Origin: Eremophila alpestris peregrina
Taxonomy: Eukaryota; Chordata; Aves; Passeriformes; Alaudidae
Reading direction: 5' to 3'
DNA: 64,000 bases
Assembly (NCBI GenBank): GCA_009792885.1
Contig: WMCF01000068.1
Span: forward strand, 871,818 to 935,817
Shown here: piece after piece, positions 47,796-61,567 of the stretch
Layout: each line of letters opens with the position of its first letter
How positions within the stretch are numbered: the first letter of the stretch is position 1
Notes under the pieces: generated by a model
Database searches by the model: none
What the model was told of the DNA's origin: nothing
Seen by the model: the letters and a program-made list of their open reading frames with translations, nothing else
Translations under genes and position numbers: made by a program

Positions 47796-50700
47796 TCCCA
47801 CGATTTATTAAGAAATTGAACACAAAGAAACAGCTGAACTGTTAAGCAGAACTAAGATGGAAAAACGTTTGTTTTTGAAGCTGTGGTTAAACAACCACCT
47901 GATCTTAAAGTTCAGAATGGCAATACTTGAAAATGGGGTTGAATACAAGATCCTGCAGGTGCTGGATGTGATAAGCAGGGAAACCCTGCTTTTCATTGGA
48001 AATCCAAATTCACACACAAGATTAGGAGGAGTAAGTTACTCAGGCAAACCTATCACTGTGGAAGAGCTATCAGATCTAGGAAACAAAGGCTGCTCTTTTC
48101 AAGCTGTGTAACGGACAGTACCCCGAGACAATTAAAGAAATCAAACTTCCTTCTGCTTTCACACCTGCTCCTGACAGGCATAAGATAACATTATCTCTAT
48201 CCAAAGCTGCATTTCTCAGTTGTGGCTGTGTTTTGGAGCAGAAGTGCAAAACCAGGAAAGAAATCAGGTTGATACACTGAGATCAGAACTACCTGATCCA
48301 AAGCTAACAAAAGGGCAGAGGTGTAAATATGAGCCCCAGCCATGCTCCCTGAACCCCTCTGACTGCACAGACTGAACCTGAGCTCCATCAGGCAATTCCA
48401 TCAGCAATAGCACACTGCAGAGCAAAGCCACCCACTCTGCAACCATACCTGCAGCTGGAGTCAGGGCATGCCCACACAGACCTGCTTTACCTGTGTACTC
48501 AATATTGTTCACAGAAATATTCTTAAAAAAACATGTGCTACATCCGTCCTTAAAGTTTCGGTCACTGTTTTAAACAAGAGAACAAACAAAAAAAAAATGA
48601 AAATTAAGGGGTTTTTTGTTTGGTTTGTTTTTCATGCGTGGATATTAAGAGACTTCCCCTTTTTTCCTGCATCAAGAGCACAGAGAATTCTTGGAGAATG
48701 TAACACCTCAATCCACCATTGTGTTCACACACAGAAATCCTGTGGCATGAATTCAGTGCTGTTTCCAGCTGGAACCAGGCTGTCCCTGAGTGCCAGCACT
48801 GGTCAAACACCAGGTGTAGGTGAGACAGGAGCTGCTATCAGCTCAGCAATGTTCTACTCCAGCCTTCACTGGGCACATTTACACTGTACAGATGTGAGAG
48901 CCAGCTGTGAGCTGGCTGTGCTTCGCCTGCTTTCTGGGGTGGCAGAACCACCTCAGTGTGCTGGCTCAGGAGCTCCTCATCCACACAACACACACCTACA
49001 GCCAGGCTGCTCCCAGCTCACTGGTAGTGCTTGCAGGGATGCTGGGAATCTCTCCCCATTCTGGTGTGTAGGGCAGCCATACCTTCTGCTGCACCTCTCA
49101 CGTGAATGCTGCTTTGCATTTACAACCCACAACAGGTTGGCTGAAAGCCTTACAATATCACAAAGCAATCAGAGATGATTTTAGACTGCAGTAATATTCT
49201 CCAAGACTCTGCAGTAACATGTGGATTTGTTCAGAAGAGCAGCCTGCAGACACTGAAAGCTCCATCAATCAGTGTGGATGAGCAGTGTTGCTCCAACACT
49301 GATGATGTGTTGTGAAAATGAGTACCTGCTCCTGTGTAACATAGCAAGACACTGAAAACACAGCTCTGCAATTGATTGCTGTCTTCCAACTATGAGCCAC
49401 TGCAGGCAGGTGCTCTGCAAGGTAAAACTGCTACAGCCAAAGCATGGGTGAAATCCAAACCCTGGGTTTGTACTCCAGCCTTTAAAATGGTACGTTTTCT
49501 TCAATAAATCCATTGTTTAGGATTAAGTTGAAACTGAAACTCAGGGAACTGAAGCAAATTGAACCAAGAAAAATAGGCATTTTTTGCACTGCCTCTAACC
49601 TGTGTTCATATTTATATAACAAGCAAAATTTAAAAAAGATGACAAAACTACAAACCCAGAGGACATACACCTTGGTGATGAACCAGGTGATCTGGTCTAA
49701 CTTTTGATTTTCCTTCCAGGGCAGTCCCATCTGCTTCATGAATTAGAATTGATGTTTATTAGCAAGTCTTTCTAAATTGCATTGCCTGTTCTGTGTAGGA
49801 TGAATGAAATAGGACATTACCTCAAAACATGCAGAACCTAGAGATTCAATTTCTGCTAAATACAACCTTGGGGACTATTTTCTTGTACATAACCAATAGT
49901 CAAGAACATGCAACAGGTACAGATATTACTCACAGCAACATTAACCATCTAAACAGGCAAAAAAATCAGAGGAACAGTCTGATACACCTGATACAGGTGG
50001 AATCAAGTGAAAGTGAGAATACTTAAGGAAGGTTTTTGTGCCTTGTGCACAACATTAGAACAGAAAGCAGGGAGAAAAATGCTATTTGTTTTATTTCCTG
50101 CTCCTGAGTAACAAGTGTAACATTCTTCTGCTTCATAGCAGTGCAGAGTGACAAAATCTGTGCTTAAGTCTGATGGTATTTATTGAAAAAACACTGAATA
50201 GATTTCTGATGGGCAGACAGTGGCTGAAAGGGGTACAGCAAAAAAACCCAAAAAAACCAAAACTAAATTGAAGAGAAAATATTTGACAGCATTAATGACT
50301 TAAAAGACATTTTCTCCACTGAAATCTCATAATAAGTGGTACAGTTTTGCCTTTTCACAGACTGCTGATCTTATTTTTCTTTCATATATGCTGACATGTA
50401 GCTAATCAGCTTCTTGAAGTTAAAATTTTTGTACACATCTGGAGGGACCAATAATCTTGAATTAAAAGGGCACTGATAGACATTTTCACCTGAATTTCTA
50501 GCATATTGTATATATAGTCAACTATTCTTTAAAAAAAAAAATGAAGAGGTATGAGGGGAAAATTCCTCTTTACATGTCTATGGGATTAGAAAACCAAATT
50601 CTAGTACAGTAATACACTTGGCTGTACACAGCATTGTTCATCAGATGGTTGGAAAGCTCCCCAGAAAAACAGACCCCTATGAATGACAGAAACCAGAGCT

Positions 50701-52263
50701 GACCTAAGAGAACAAGTGCATTTCTCACTCTGCAGATGAGCAGTGGTATTCATTTTACATATCAAAGGTCAGTTTTCAGCAGAACGTGTAACCTGACATT
50801 GCTTGAGGATGACATTAGTGCTGTAACATCCTGACTGGGTGGTTTGGGGGAGGTTTGCTCAGCTGGATGGACACAGCTGCTCCAAGTGCAGGTCTGGAAG
50901 CCAGGGACACTCTCAGGAGCAGGGGGATATAATGATTATATGGTCAGTGATGTGGCCAGAAATACCTGGGAGCTAACTCACACCCTTCTGTGAACTCCAG
51001 AGAATCATTTCAATGTTCCAATCTTTAAATTCACTTGCAAATCAAGTCCAAATCCCCTGTGAAGTCACAGCTCAGCTCAGTCCCTCAAAGCCTGGTTGTG
51101 CTGAGGGGTTTTCTTCCTGGGGTCACAGTTCTACCTGCATCTCCCAGTGCACTCCTCTGAACATCACAAATGCTCACTAATCATCTTCCTGTGATTTCTG
51201 ACTTGTTTATAAGCTCAGCTTTCTGATAGTCACAGAGTCACACAGTGCCACAGCACCTATGGAATTATTCCAGGGCAGCCTGGAAGCTCATTCCAAGTAG
51301 AACACTTGCTTCTTGTCATCACAGGATTTATCCCAATCTATTTGGAGAATTATCCCCACAGAAGCCTCTAACAGATTGCCATTACCACACCAGCTAATGA
51401 TGAAATAAGCACCCTGCTTCTACTTCATTTTGGAGCTCCTCAATCAGAGCTGGCAACATTTCTAATAGTCTTTGCTAATGGTGGAGCCAAAGTAAAATTC
51501 ATCACCTCATCATGTAGGATCTGAAAGATTTTCAGTTCATTTGCAGGTTTTTTGTTCCTGTTCCATGCTCTGAATGTGCTTGGATCCAAACCCATTTTCC
51601 TGAGGTACATTCCAAATATTCACAAACTAAATGTTGCAGAGGAATCTGTAATTTATAATAAGACTTAAAAGTTTGCTTAGTTTTGTAATTCCCTCTATTA
51701 AATCACTTTTACTAGATACTCTTAATGTGAGTGCTTTACCAGAATGGTCATTTCTGGGAAAATATGGCTTCAGTCACACTGAAGGCACCAAGACTCCCAT
51801 TTGCAGTGATCCCTCAGCAAAAGGGAAACAACACCAATAGATTGGGCAGGCTGAAAAGGATGGATTAAAATCAATATGAAGATGTCACCAAGTCTAGTGT
51901 CACATCAAAGTGACTGACAGCTGCAGAAGATGTGACTAGTGGTGAACTCCACTCAAGAATAAACACTGGCTTCTTTTTAATCTGATTTTTTCAGCTGTGC
52001 TCTGCAGGCTTGGAAATATTAACACACACAGCTTTTGCTACTAGATAAGATCTTGCCTTTTGGGGAGCTTTACTTCAAATTATTTCTCTCCATAAAATGA
52101 GCAGGCTGTTCTAAAGTCAGTATTTAGTGACTAAAAGATCCAAAGTAACCAGGAGATTTATTCTTCTGATGTGCTGCCAATCTCATTCAAAATAACCTGT
52201 GCCTTAAGAGCAGCTTTGGAGATTTTAAATATATGTGCACAAACACACACATACAAAAAAAAA
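47796..52263. other. non-coding sequence
   Basis: 4.5 kb. A 236-codon open frame at 48,468-49,178 was considered and rejected. Nothing else is recognised. Confidence 0.55.
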
Positions 52264-52283
52264 TTATATATATATATATATAA
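52264..52283. repeat. (TA)n microsatellite
   Basis: About nine TA units, preceded by an A run and a CA-type stretch (52,237-52,263). Confidence 0.9.
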
Positions 52284-52576
52284 AAATGGATTTTTCAACG
52301 CACAGGGACTGCTTTGAAATACCTCATTGTTAGCAAAACATATTTAAATTTTTGTGCAAAATTTAATTGCTTCTAAATGATTCAAAGGTTACAAGTCCTG
52401 TGCAGAGGGACGTGGATGTTAGCTTTAATAAATGATTGAAAGAGTAAATCCCAATAAATCAGTGTCTGATTCCAGGAGTTTTGAATGTTGATGTACAATA
52501 ACATCAACACCTTTTATTAAATTATGACATTAGCTTAATGAAAGATGTTTATAAAAGGCCTGTGCATCTTTACAGA

Positions 52577-52661
52577 TAAAAACCCCAAACAAACCAAAAT
52601 CAACCAAAAAAACCACAAAAAAATCTAAATACAAGACAACCACCAAAAACCCAAGCCCAAC
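52577..52661. repeat. A/C-rich low-complexity tract
   Basis: Words such as AACCCCAAACAAACC and CAACCAAAAAAACC; same type as the tract at 215-460. Confidence 0.8.
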
Positions 52662-55600
52662 ATTAGGTCCTTGAACTGGAGGAGTCTCACAAAGTCATGT
52701 TCTCCATTATTCAGGCCCTGATAGATGTAACAAAGCCTTTACTGCTCCAGAGGAAACCAGCTCTGCAGACAATCTATTCAAAGGTTTGACTGTCCTTTGC
52801 CCTGGAAAAGATTTCCCAACTCTAAATAACCTTTACTTCAAAGATTTCCATATTTCTTACCCCAGACACCACAGCACATGGATTTTTCCTTGTGTCTTTG
52901 CAGAAAGCTATCAAATATTTAAAAGCCACAGTTAAGCCATGATCAGTTTTCCAATGATCAATTCTGGAGACTGATCTGTCTCAAAGTTACTCATCTGATA
53001 AAATGATCTGATGTAAGAGATGATTTCTGAGAGGCCAGGTGGTGCAGGGACCACCCTTCCCTGAGGTTCTGTGCCCAGCACTGGGTGCTCCAAACCCTTG
53101 CAGCATTTTGTTCCATACACAATTAGGAAGCACACAAACACTAATTACCATTCTTTCAGCAGCCATGGAGAAGACTACAATAAAAAACTCCAATCTGAAG
53201 CAAAACCACAGCAGGTATGGCTTAGCTTTAGTGCTGGACTTGCATTAAACCCTGTCTCAATTTCCTGAAGGTGCCTAAAGGAGCTACCTTCCCTTTAGGC
53301 TCTTTGAAATCTCAGCAGTGGGTAATAATTTCTGGCAAGTTCAGTGGTTTCAATGATTTTTTTTCCCCTGAAATGCAAGCAGTAATTAAAAATACTGATT
53401 TCCAGTCTGACCTATAATCAGGAATTCAGGTGTGCACACTCTGACAAATGACAACACATGCATGATGTGACAGATAAAACACCAGCCCATGCTGAGCCAG
53501 TGGGCAGAAGTGATCCTGAAAGCATCCCAACTTATGCAACTTGGCTGGGAGTACTTTGCTTAAAGAAAAAGCCATTAAAAGTTTGAAAGAAAAGGGGTAA
53601 ATATTTTTGCTACATAGTTTCCAGTTTACACAATTATGAAATTCTCCTCTTTAAATTTAGTCTAATTTGAAATTAATTATTACAAAAATAAGGATGCCCA
53701 GTAAATAGGAACACAAATCTTAAAGGGCTGCAAAATAAACTGGATTTTATCTTAGTGCCAGACTGCTGCTCTTAGCTGCTTAAAATAGAAAACAAATGAG
53801 GGACCAAAGCACTTTTCTACACAACCCTTATTACCATGTTTAGGTCACTGAAACAAATTATAGTGCTTGAGATTTACTCCCTAAAATTTTCAATCCAGCT
53901 TCTTTTAATCCTGGATTTAAAGGATGCAAGGACTGGAGGAAGAATGAGAACAACACGAGCTTTCTGAGACAGATTTCCATGCTGTCCCATCTGACAGATG
54001 TGAGTAGTGAGGTCCAAATGTACCACCAATGCTGTGACCTGCCACCACTCCCAGAGGGTTAATGAGTGACTGCAGCTGCTTCACTCTGCACCCACCCTCT
54101 GCCTGGGAAGGGGGTGTCTTCTGGTGTTTATGAGACTGGTGCTGTTGAAATAAATCAAAATGGAGTCTCAAGCCATGATTTTGGAAAGACACAGCAAAAG
54201 GAATCTCTACAACACCTACAGCACACTGATCTTCAGAACTTCTGTTCTATGATTGGCATTTTATAGGGAGAAAACACTATTGTCTATCAAACATCATGAA
54301 AATTAAATATATCTTCTCAGTTGGAAATTGTGATCTCTCTGGCCATTGAAACACTGTAGTAAGATGAGAGACAAGCAATCAACTACACATAATGAGTAGA
54401 TCTACAACTTCCTCTTGATTGCCAAGGCTAATATAAATAACATGTAGACACTACTCCTCCTGTCTGAGGATTAAAGCATGTTTTGTTTTTTAATGGTATC
54501 TACACAGCTAAAGAATGCAGCTACCATGAAAGGAATCTTCAATGACATCAGCATGTTTCAATTAATAGAACTGGCTGGCTAATACCTGCCAGTACTTATG
54601 TCTATATTTAGATTTATTTGATAGTTGCAGTAAAATTAATGAGTGAACACATACTGAGTGTTTCCAGGATTTGGACCCAACTACTGAGGAAAAACAGAAC
54701 CTCAGCTAAATTCCTTTTCCTGTTAGCTTAAATCTGGCCACATCCCAAAACCTTTTGGGATTTAAATAATTTACACTCAGCCAGTCAAAATGTTCCTGTA
54801 CCCTACACACAAACTCTGTCACAAGAACTTCAATGGGAAATTAAAATACACTACTCCTGCCTCTGACAGCAGCAAACATTTCAGAGTAAGCACAAGGCAA
54901 AGCTGGGAATTGCAGTGGGAGGCAATCACACTCACTTGCCAGTGTAACCGAGAACTCTACAGTCCTTTTTTAAGTGCAATGAATTTGCAAATATTAAGAT
55001 TCATGTGATCACTTCACCTCAGTTTAATTACTCTCCCCAGAGAATATCATGTGCATAAGCAGTGCCAGCTGTAATCCCTGATTCACACTTTAAACACTTA
55101 TGCAAGATCATCCTCTGTGAGAGGAGAGGAAAACCCGCATTACAGACAGCAAAATTATAGGAAGCAGGGAAGGTGACAACTCTAGGTTTGCCAACCCTGG
55201 AATTACACTGAATGGTTTTTAACTTGAACTCCTTCTGGAGCACAGCCAAAGATCTGGTATCAAGGGATGCTTTAGAGCAATGTATTCTGCATGCAAAAGT
55301 GCCAAGAGAATATGTTAGGGAAATTAAATCATTCTGTTCCACTACTCAGCACTCATGGAAGCCCGAGCAGAGGCTGGTAATTAGCTAATTTACATGAACT
55401 CTGTGCTGAAGAGTATTTAAAAGAATTCCAGCAGTACAATCTTGAAGGGGACAAGACAGCCTGGCCTCGTTGGCCTGCACATCCTGTCATCCCTCTGTCT
55501 GAGGCAAGACAAGCCCTTTTTAGCTGCTCGAGGATGGGCAGTTGGGTGCCTGAAAATAGCTCCATCTCTGCAATTTGACAGTTCAATATGTAATTTCCTC

Positions 55601-58600
55601 ACAAAGAGTCTAATCACTGTCCCATTTCAGTGGACTGCAAAAGCTGGATCAAGAGAAGCAATGAATGCAGCCCTCACTTCAATATCCCTGTAGGAAAACA
55701 GGCATTATTCCTGGCTTTATCTCCAGGACCAGCAGAAGCACCAGGGCAGCAAAGCTTTTGGTGCCACAGAGCAGCACAGAGGCTCTGTGGATGCTGTGAT
55801 GGGATTTCCTACAAGTGGGAGATGTTACCTCTGCAGATTTCCAGTTATTGGAGGTCAGGGTTAATTTTGAAATACAACTGCCTTTCCTGTAGATGATGTT
55901 TTATCTTCCCAAACTCCAATTCTCCAGTTTCAAGCCATCTCATTCTGAGGTTTGCAATGGTAAAAACGTGGTAAATTCTTAGGTACAATGAACAAATGAT
56001 GGAAAACAAATTGTAACTGCACATTCCTCTGCTTTTATACCACTAATGATCTGCTCCTGGTTCGGCAATCACTATGGGACATTATCTGTCTATAATCTCA
56101 TCAATTTTTTACAGGAGACATGCATTTGAAAAATAATACCCTTTCTGATGGTACAACTTCATATCCTGCTAATGAAACACCAGCCTAAGAGCTGCTTTCA
56201 AAGCTCCACAAATATTGCATTTAATCTACTATGCAAACATCTATCTTGGAACTCTGACAACAAGGAACTGACTTTTAATGCTTTCATAACATTTGCAAGT
56301 TGGAAAAAAAAAAAAGAAGAAATGTTATGCGTCAGCAGGATCCTCCTCTTTATGGAAATTAAATGCCAAAAGCAAATATGGAATTCCCTCACGTGGCCCT
56401 GTTGTTTTCTTCAGTTTTCCCACAGAGTTCAAAAAAAAATGGAGCCTACACATGGATTTTAAATAAATAAAAAACATGCACTGCAGAAGGAAAAAAGCCA
56501 TATATTTCTACCAGTTTTTAGGGTTCCAGATTTTATGGATGAGGTTCACTGATAAAACTAGTACAGCACTTTAGATGAGACAAGTTTACAGTAATTAATC
56601 ACCCAGTAACAAAATGAGAAGAGCTGAAAAGAAAACAGACAAGCTTTAGACACACAGTCATGGATTTTGGACTGAAACAGGAATAGCAACGCTCGAGAGA
56701 TTTTTTTCCTCCTTAATCTTCTGATCTTTCTGACAACATTTGCAGCCACCCCCCACAGTCCCAGGGAAGAAAGAAGCAATTCTCCAGAGCATCAAAAACA
56801 GATGCACAGAAGAATGTTCTGGCTTAACTGCTGGAACTCTTCTGTGATTCACCACTGATCCAACTTGATGGAAACTAATTTCCAATCACTATAATTAAGC
56901 ACCACTAGGTAAGGCAGCTCTTGTCTCCTCTTCCCAAGCTTTGGGTGTGTAAGCCCCTGGTGCTCCCACTTCATCTTCCACCCCCACAAACATCTCCCTT
57001 TCCTGTAAGAGACCTTTCTGTCTGCATAATACGGACCTTCAAGGCCCTTAAAGAATTATAGCAGAAACTTTTTAAACTAACTTCAGGGCTTTTTCCTGTG
57101 CAGAAGCAAAAAACTCAGTTTTATAAATTGAAGACATATTAGACATATCAGAATGTTTTATGTTTCTACAACAAAATGCAAATGAAACAACACCGTTAAA
57201 ACCTCTCCTTTCTTAAGAGTATGTAAAGAGCTGGCAGCTCTTTAATCTTTGCTATTGTCAGTGACATAGGCAATACAAAAATCTTGGACCAAATGATTTA
57301 CTGGATGCTGGAAGTGCAAACTCCTGCAGCCAACGGGCAGTGTTATGGTGGCAAACAGAGTCGATTAAAAAAACCCCCCAAAGCTTCAAAGTATCAGATT
57401 TCAACTTCCAGGGCCCTGTTCTAAAATGCTGGAGTGGCTGCAGAGCATGGGAAAAATGCCTGAGTGCTGGCTGCACCTGCAGGAGCTGCATGCTGAGGGG
57501 AAACAGGGAGGCAGCCATGCAGCTAGCTGCAGGTTGCACTGCCTAACAGCCCCTTCCATGCAGAAATGCTGGCCTTGAAGGGCAAAACATTCATGGTCCT
57601 GCAGTGGAAAACTGAAATGATGAGCCTCATCCTGTGAGACATCCACCAGTGGAAGCCTCAGCCTTCATTCCCAGGCTCCTAGGAATAATTCCAGTTATTC
57701 CTATCACCAAGATTACATAGCTACAGATTCATGGCAAAGGCTCTGATGTTCCTGTTTACTCTGTGCTTTCTGCATCTGCCTTGCCAGTTTTGGGGGAGAG
57801 AGAAATCCATTGTTAAAAACAAGAAGCAGCATCGAAGGATTTGCTAAGCATGACCTGGGCACAGGGTTTCCTCTCTTTTCTTCTTTTTCTGTCCAAGATC
57901 AGCTGCTCCCCACTGTGGCTGGGGCCTCCCACTAGTGAACAGTCCACAGGAAAGGGCTTGTACCTATAAAAGGCTCTTTCATTGCCAAAACCAATGGCAC
58001 AATGGGCAAAGATAAGGAGGTAGAAGCAGACATCTGTTCTTTTATTTTATAGTAAAGTGTAAAACCCCCCCCAGCAATATTAAAAAAGATGTTATGCACT
58101 GCTGCAAGCGTAGTGATTCTTATCTCTGTGTTTGTCAGGCCGTTACTTTATATTTGGTTAAGTAAACTTTGTATTTGGTCAAGTAAACTCAGCATACCAA
58201 AACATTGCCAAACATGGTTAGACAGTAACAGAACCCAGTCAAAAGGCATTGTTTGAAGGGAGAAATTCAGATGGATGGGAGGTACTTCCATGTAACACAT
58301 CAATCAATTATGCAACCATCTGCATGACTCAGATGTGAAAGATTATTCTTCTGAAGGAATGTGCTTAAAAACATATGGAACAATAATATTTCTTAGTAAC
58401 TTCCCTCTACTCTGAGCTTTCTCTGTCCATTTAACAAGCACAAAGGTGCTTCCACATTGTTATGGACTACAGAACATTTCATTAAACCTTAATCTCTCAC
58501 AGGAAATAGCAAGAACAAGATCACAGCCTGCAGTTGTTACACCCAGGCCTCAATTCCCACACTGAGATAACTCCTGCTATCTGTCTATGAAACTTGCTAT

Positions 58601-61394
58601 GCCCAGACCTGCAAAAAGACTCTATTGCTTCACAGGGCATAATCCCATAACAAATATTCCCCTTTTTGGGAATCAAGTCATACACAAGAGCTGCCATGCT
58701 CCAGGTGATCATTAAGCACTTAGAACTGCATCACTGTAGAGCAGGGGCAGATTACAGACACAGGGGCAGATTTCCAAAATGGCCCAATATTGCAGCCTTC
58801 AAAAGAATTTCACTCCTTTTCAGGCTCATGATGAAGTGTGTGAACTTTCAAGTGCTCAGCACCCAGCGAGAACAAACAGTCCTGTTTGTATCACTTGTAC
58901 AGCAATTGGCCATTTCTCTGAGGACATTATCAAAAGCTGTTCCAGCTTTGTTCTTTTCAACAGCCTTGCTGCCTAATGGCACCAAACATTTCCTGCAAAA
59001 TAAAGATAGGCTTCCTTGGCTTTTCAAAATAATCAATTTGCAAAAGTGGGGCAGGGAACATGTGGGATGTATTAACTTGTCCTGATTTTCAGGAGGAGCT
59101 GTCAGTCACTTTGTATCAGAGTAGGCCATTCTCTTGCTGCGAAAGCTTTGCATTTCAGGAATTCAGAAACTGGCCTGGGGGAAAAAAATAAATGCTTTTT
59201 GGCTGAACTCAGACATAAAAGGATCCGAGCTCAGAGGTGATTTCCCACTTTGCTTTCTAGAAGAAAAAATAAGTTCTCTGAAATGTGAGTATATTTTGGT
59301 AACTTGTGCAAGTCATAAAAGTGAGTTTCCTCCCCTCTCACACAAAAGTTGTTTCTGTTACAATTACAGTTAAGAAACAAGAGGCAAGTTTGCTGACTGA
59401 AGCACAGTAAATGCTCCAGAAAAGATTGTTTTCTGCTTAATAATCTCCTGACAAAACCAGGGAAAGCAGAGACTTGACATTGTTTACCATCATTACTGTT
59501 ATTCCGACTGTTCTTCTATAGACCTGAGCTCCTTTCTACAGGCAGCTGCTTCTGTAAAGGCAACAAGTGCTTTAGTAATAAAACTGAATTCAACTTGTGC
59601 ATAAAAATCTTAAAACTTTTTCCCTCCATTTATCTTATTTTGAAAAAGTCTTTATTCCCCCACAGTCTGCCAAATTCAAGTACTGCTTCTTGACTTCTAT
59701 TTTGGCATCTTTGTAAGAATCCCTTACACAATGAATAGCAAAACCACAGGAGTGGGATTAAAACACACACTAGGTAATAACAGGGAACCAGCAGAGCTTG
59801 CAGAGCCTGCTTCCCAGTCAGGAATTGCTAAAAAGCTGTGGAATTTCAGTGGTATCAAGGCACCTTCAGGTCTCCTAATCCCTACCATTGCAAAAGCCCT
59901 GTGCAGAAATACAATTCCTTCATTATTAACACATTCAGGTCCTTGGGCAGCAATCTCTCTGCAGTGGAGTTTTAGTCTCTATAAAACTGCAAGTAATGGT
60001 AACAATCTTCAGATTCCTAAGGGTCAAATTTTAGCTTTAAATTATGCCTCTGTTAACCTTCTGTATTTTCCTGCTTTGCCACTTCTCCACCCCCCTGCTG
60101 TCCCTTGTGGCAGCTCCTGCATTTCAGAAAACTCAGCAGAGCTGTACCTTATTCTAGTTTTAATACTCATCCATTGCAAATATACTCACAGGGAGACCTG
60201 GGCATCACCCTTAAGACAAGGCAACTGAGAGCAGACAGAAAATGCCAGGGTTTAATAAAGTAATACAAGAATGTTTAAAATATGCAGGTGAGGAGAACAG
60301 CAATAGGAGCTGTAACAGATGGTGCATGAGGCAGTGCTGAAATCATCCCTTCCACCACACTGGAGCATGACTTCAGCTCACATTCAGCACCAATCACAAG
60401 CAAACTGCAATCCATTGAGAAAATGGGCTTCACTGTTCTGGGAGTTTACAAAAATGCAAAGACTTCACTTCTCCACTACAACATGATAGCCTTGTTTTCT
60501 GTCAAACTGCACTCAGATGTTGCTCCTCTGACATCATGAATCTCCATGGGAACCTCAGAATAACTGTTGGCCTGAAATAGGTTCTGTCATCCCAGATCAA
60601 CTCAAAAGTAGTCCAGCAGAAGATCTTATATCTCATTTTTTTGGCTGTACTTTCTTACCAGCACAGCTGAAGAGTTACAATGCAGCCACTCTGAAATAGA
60701 GCTTTCATTGCTAACAATCAGAACATACATAAAGTGAACTATTTTTCCAGCTGAGGCTGAGATACAGAGATTCAAAGATTACCTACTTCTGGAGTAAGAG
60801 ACAGACTTGAACAAAAAACCCCAAATGATGTGTCTATATGGAATTTTACAAGATGATTAAAGCTAGGACACCAGGCTCCTAAAATTCCTCTAGATCTCTG
60901 CCCAGCATTATCCCCTTACAAGAAGGGAGCAGGGCAAAGCCAAGAGATTTTTCTAAAGGTATTGATTAAAATTTGCTTTTGAGAGAAATGGTCTATTTTA
61001 AATGTCTCTTTCAAGTGGAGTGCAACCAGCTGGGTCAGGCTGGGTTTTTCTTTCTCCTTCTCCACACCAGTGAAGCCACTCTCTGTGATTATTGTCCCCA
61101 GCAAGGGGTCAGGAAAGTTCCTCACAGATGTTGTGACCCAGCTAACAGGTCCTCTGCAAACGAGATTTGTGCTGAGTTTAACTGACTCAAAGATTCACTG
61201 CATGTCAGGAAAGCTGTTTTCTTGGCAAGAAGCCCTGTGCACAAATTGCTTCTACAAGCAAAACAAGCTGCCTGGGTGTCTACATATGCATAATGTGTTC
61301 TACAGATATAGAAATAATTTGGCTTCTCCTAGACTAAAACTAAGAAAGTAATCTGCAACAAGGGAATTTGAGATTTGCACAGTTGTGTCACACT
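52662..61394. other. non-coding sequence
   Basis: 8.7 kb. A near-exact 20-bp tandem duplication (TATTTGGTTAAGTAAAC type, about 58,151-58,188) is present. Several open frames of 60-165 codons show no domain, no supporting splice structure and no codon bias, and were left out. Confidence 0.55.
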
Positions 61395-61567
61395 GCACTA
61401 AAGCTGGCTTTATTAAATGTAATTTGGTCACTGCTATGAATTTCTAGAGCTAATTAACAAACTGCTGACACATCTAGATGTGTATAAGAGACAGGCACTA
61501 AAGCTGGCTTTATTAAATGTAATTTGGTCACTGCTATGAATTTCTAGAGCTAATTAACAAACTGCTG
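61395..61567. repeat. exact 73-bp direct repeat flanking an adapter-like spacer
   Basis: Positions 61,395-61,467 and 61,495-61,567 are identical over 73 bp (GCACTAAAGCTGG at the start, AACAAACTGCTG at the end). The 27-bp spacer between them is the Tn5 mosaic-end junction described separately. The zero divergence argues for a technical duplication rather than an old genomic one. Confidence 0.95.
61468..61494 (+). other. Nextera/Tn5 mosaic-end junction adapter left in the assembly
   Basis: Bases 61,476-61,494 read AGATGTGTATAAGAGACAG, the complete 19-bp Tn5 mosaic end used in Nextera libraries. The preceding 8 bases, ACACATCT, are the end of a second mosaic end in opposite orientation. Together they equal the last 27 bases of the 38-bp back-to-back junction made when Nextera mate-pair fragments are circularised. 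This is library sequence, not genome, and not a natural transposon copy. Confidence 0.95.

Noticed and set aside
48468..49178. 236-codon open frame on the plus strand, the longest in the window
   Set aside because: No recognisable domain. The start lies in ordinary AT-rich DNA, the composition drifts along its length, and there is no splice structure or promoter. A frame of this length is expected by chance in 64 kb over six frames.
51230..51300. Possible reverse-oriented CR1 end (ATAGTCACAGAGTCACACAG)
   Set aside because: Only the first 20 bases resemble the CR1 tail; the expected conserved block after it is missing.
61476..61494. A natural Tn5/IS50 insertion
   Set aside because: Only the engineered 19-bp mosaic end plus part of an inverted second end is present, with no transposase or 9-bp target duplication. 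It matches a library junction adapter.
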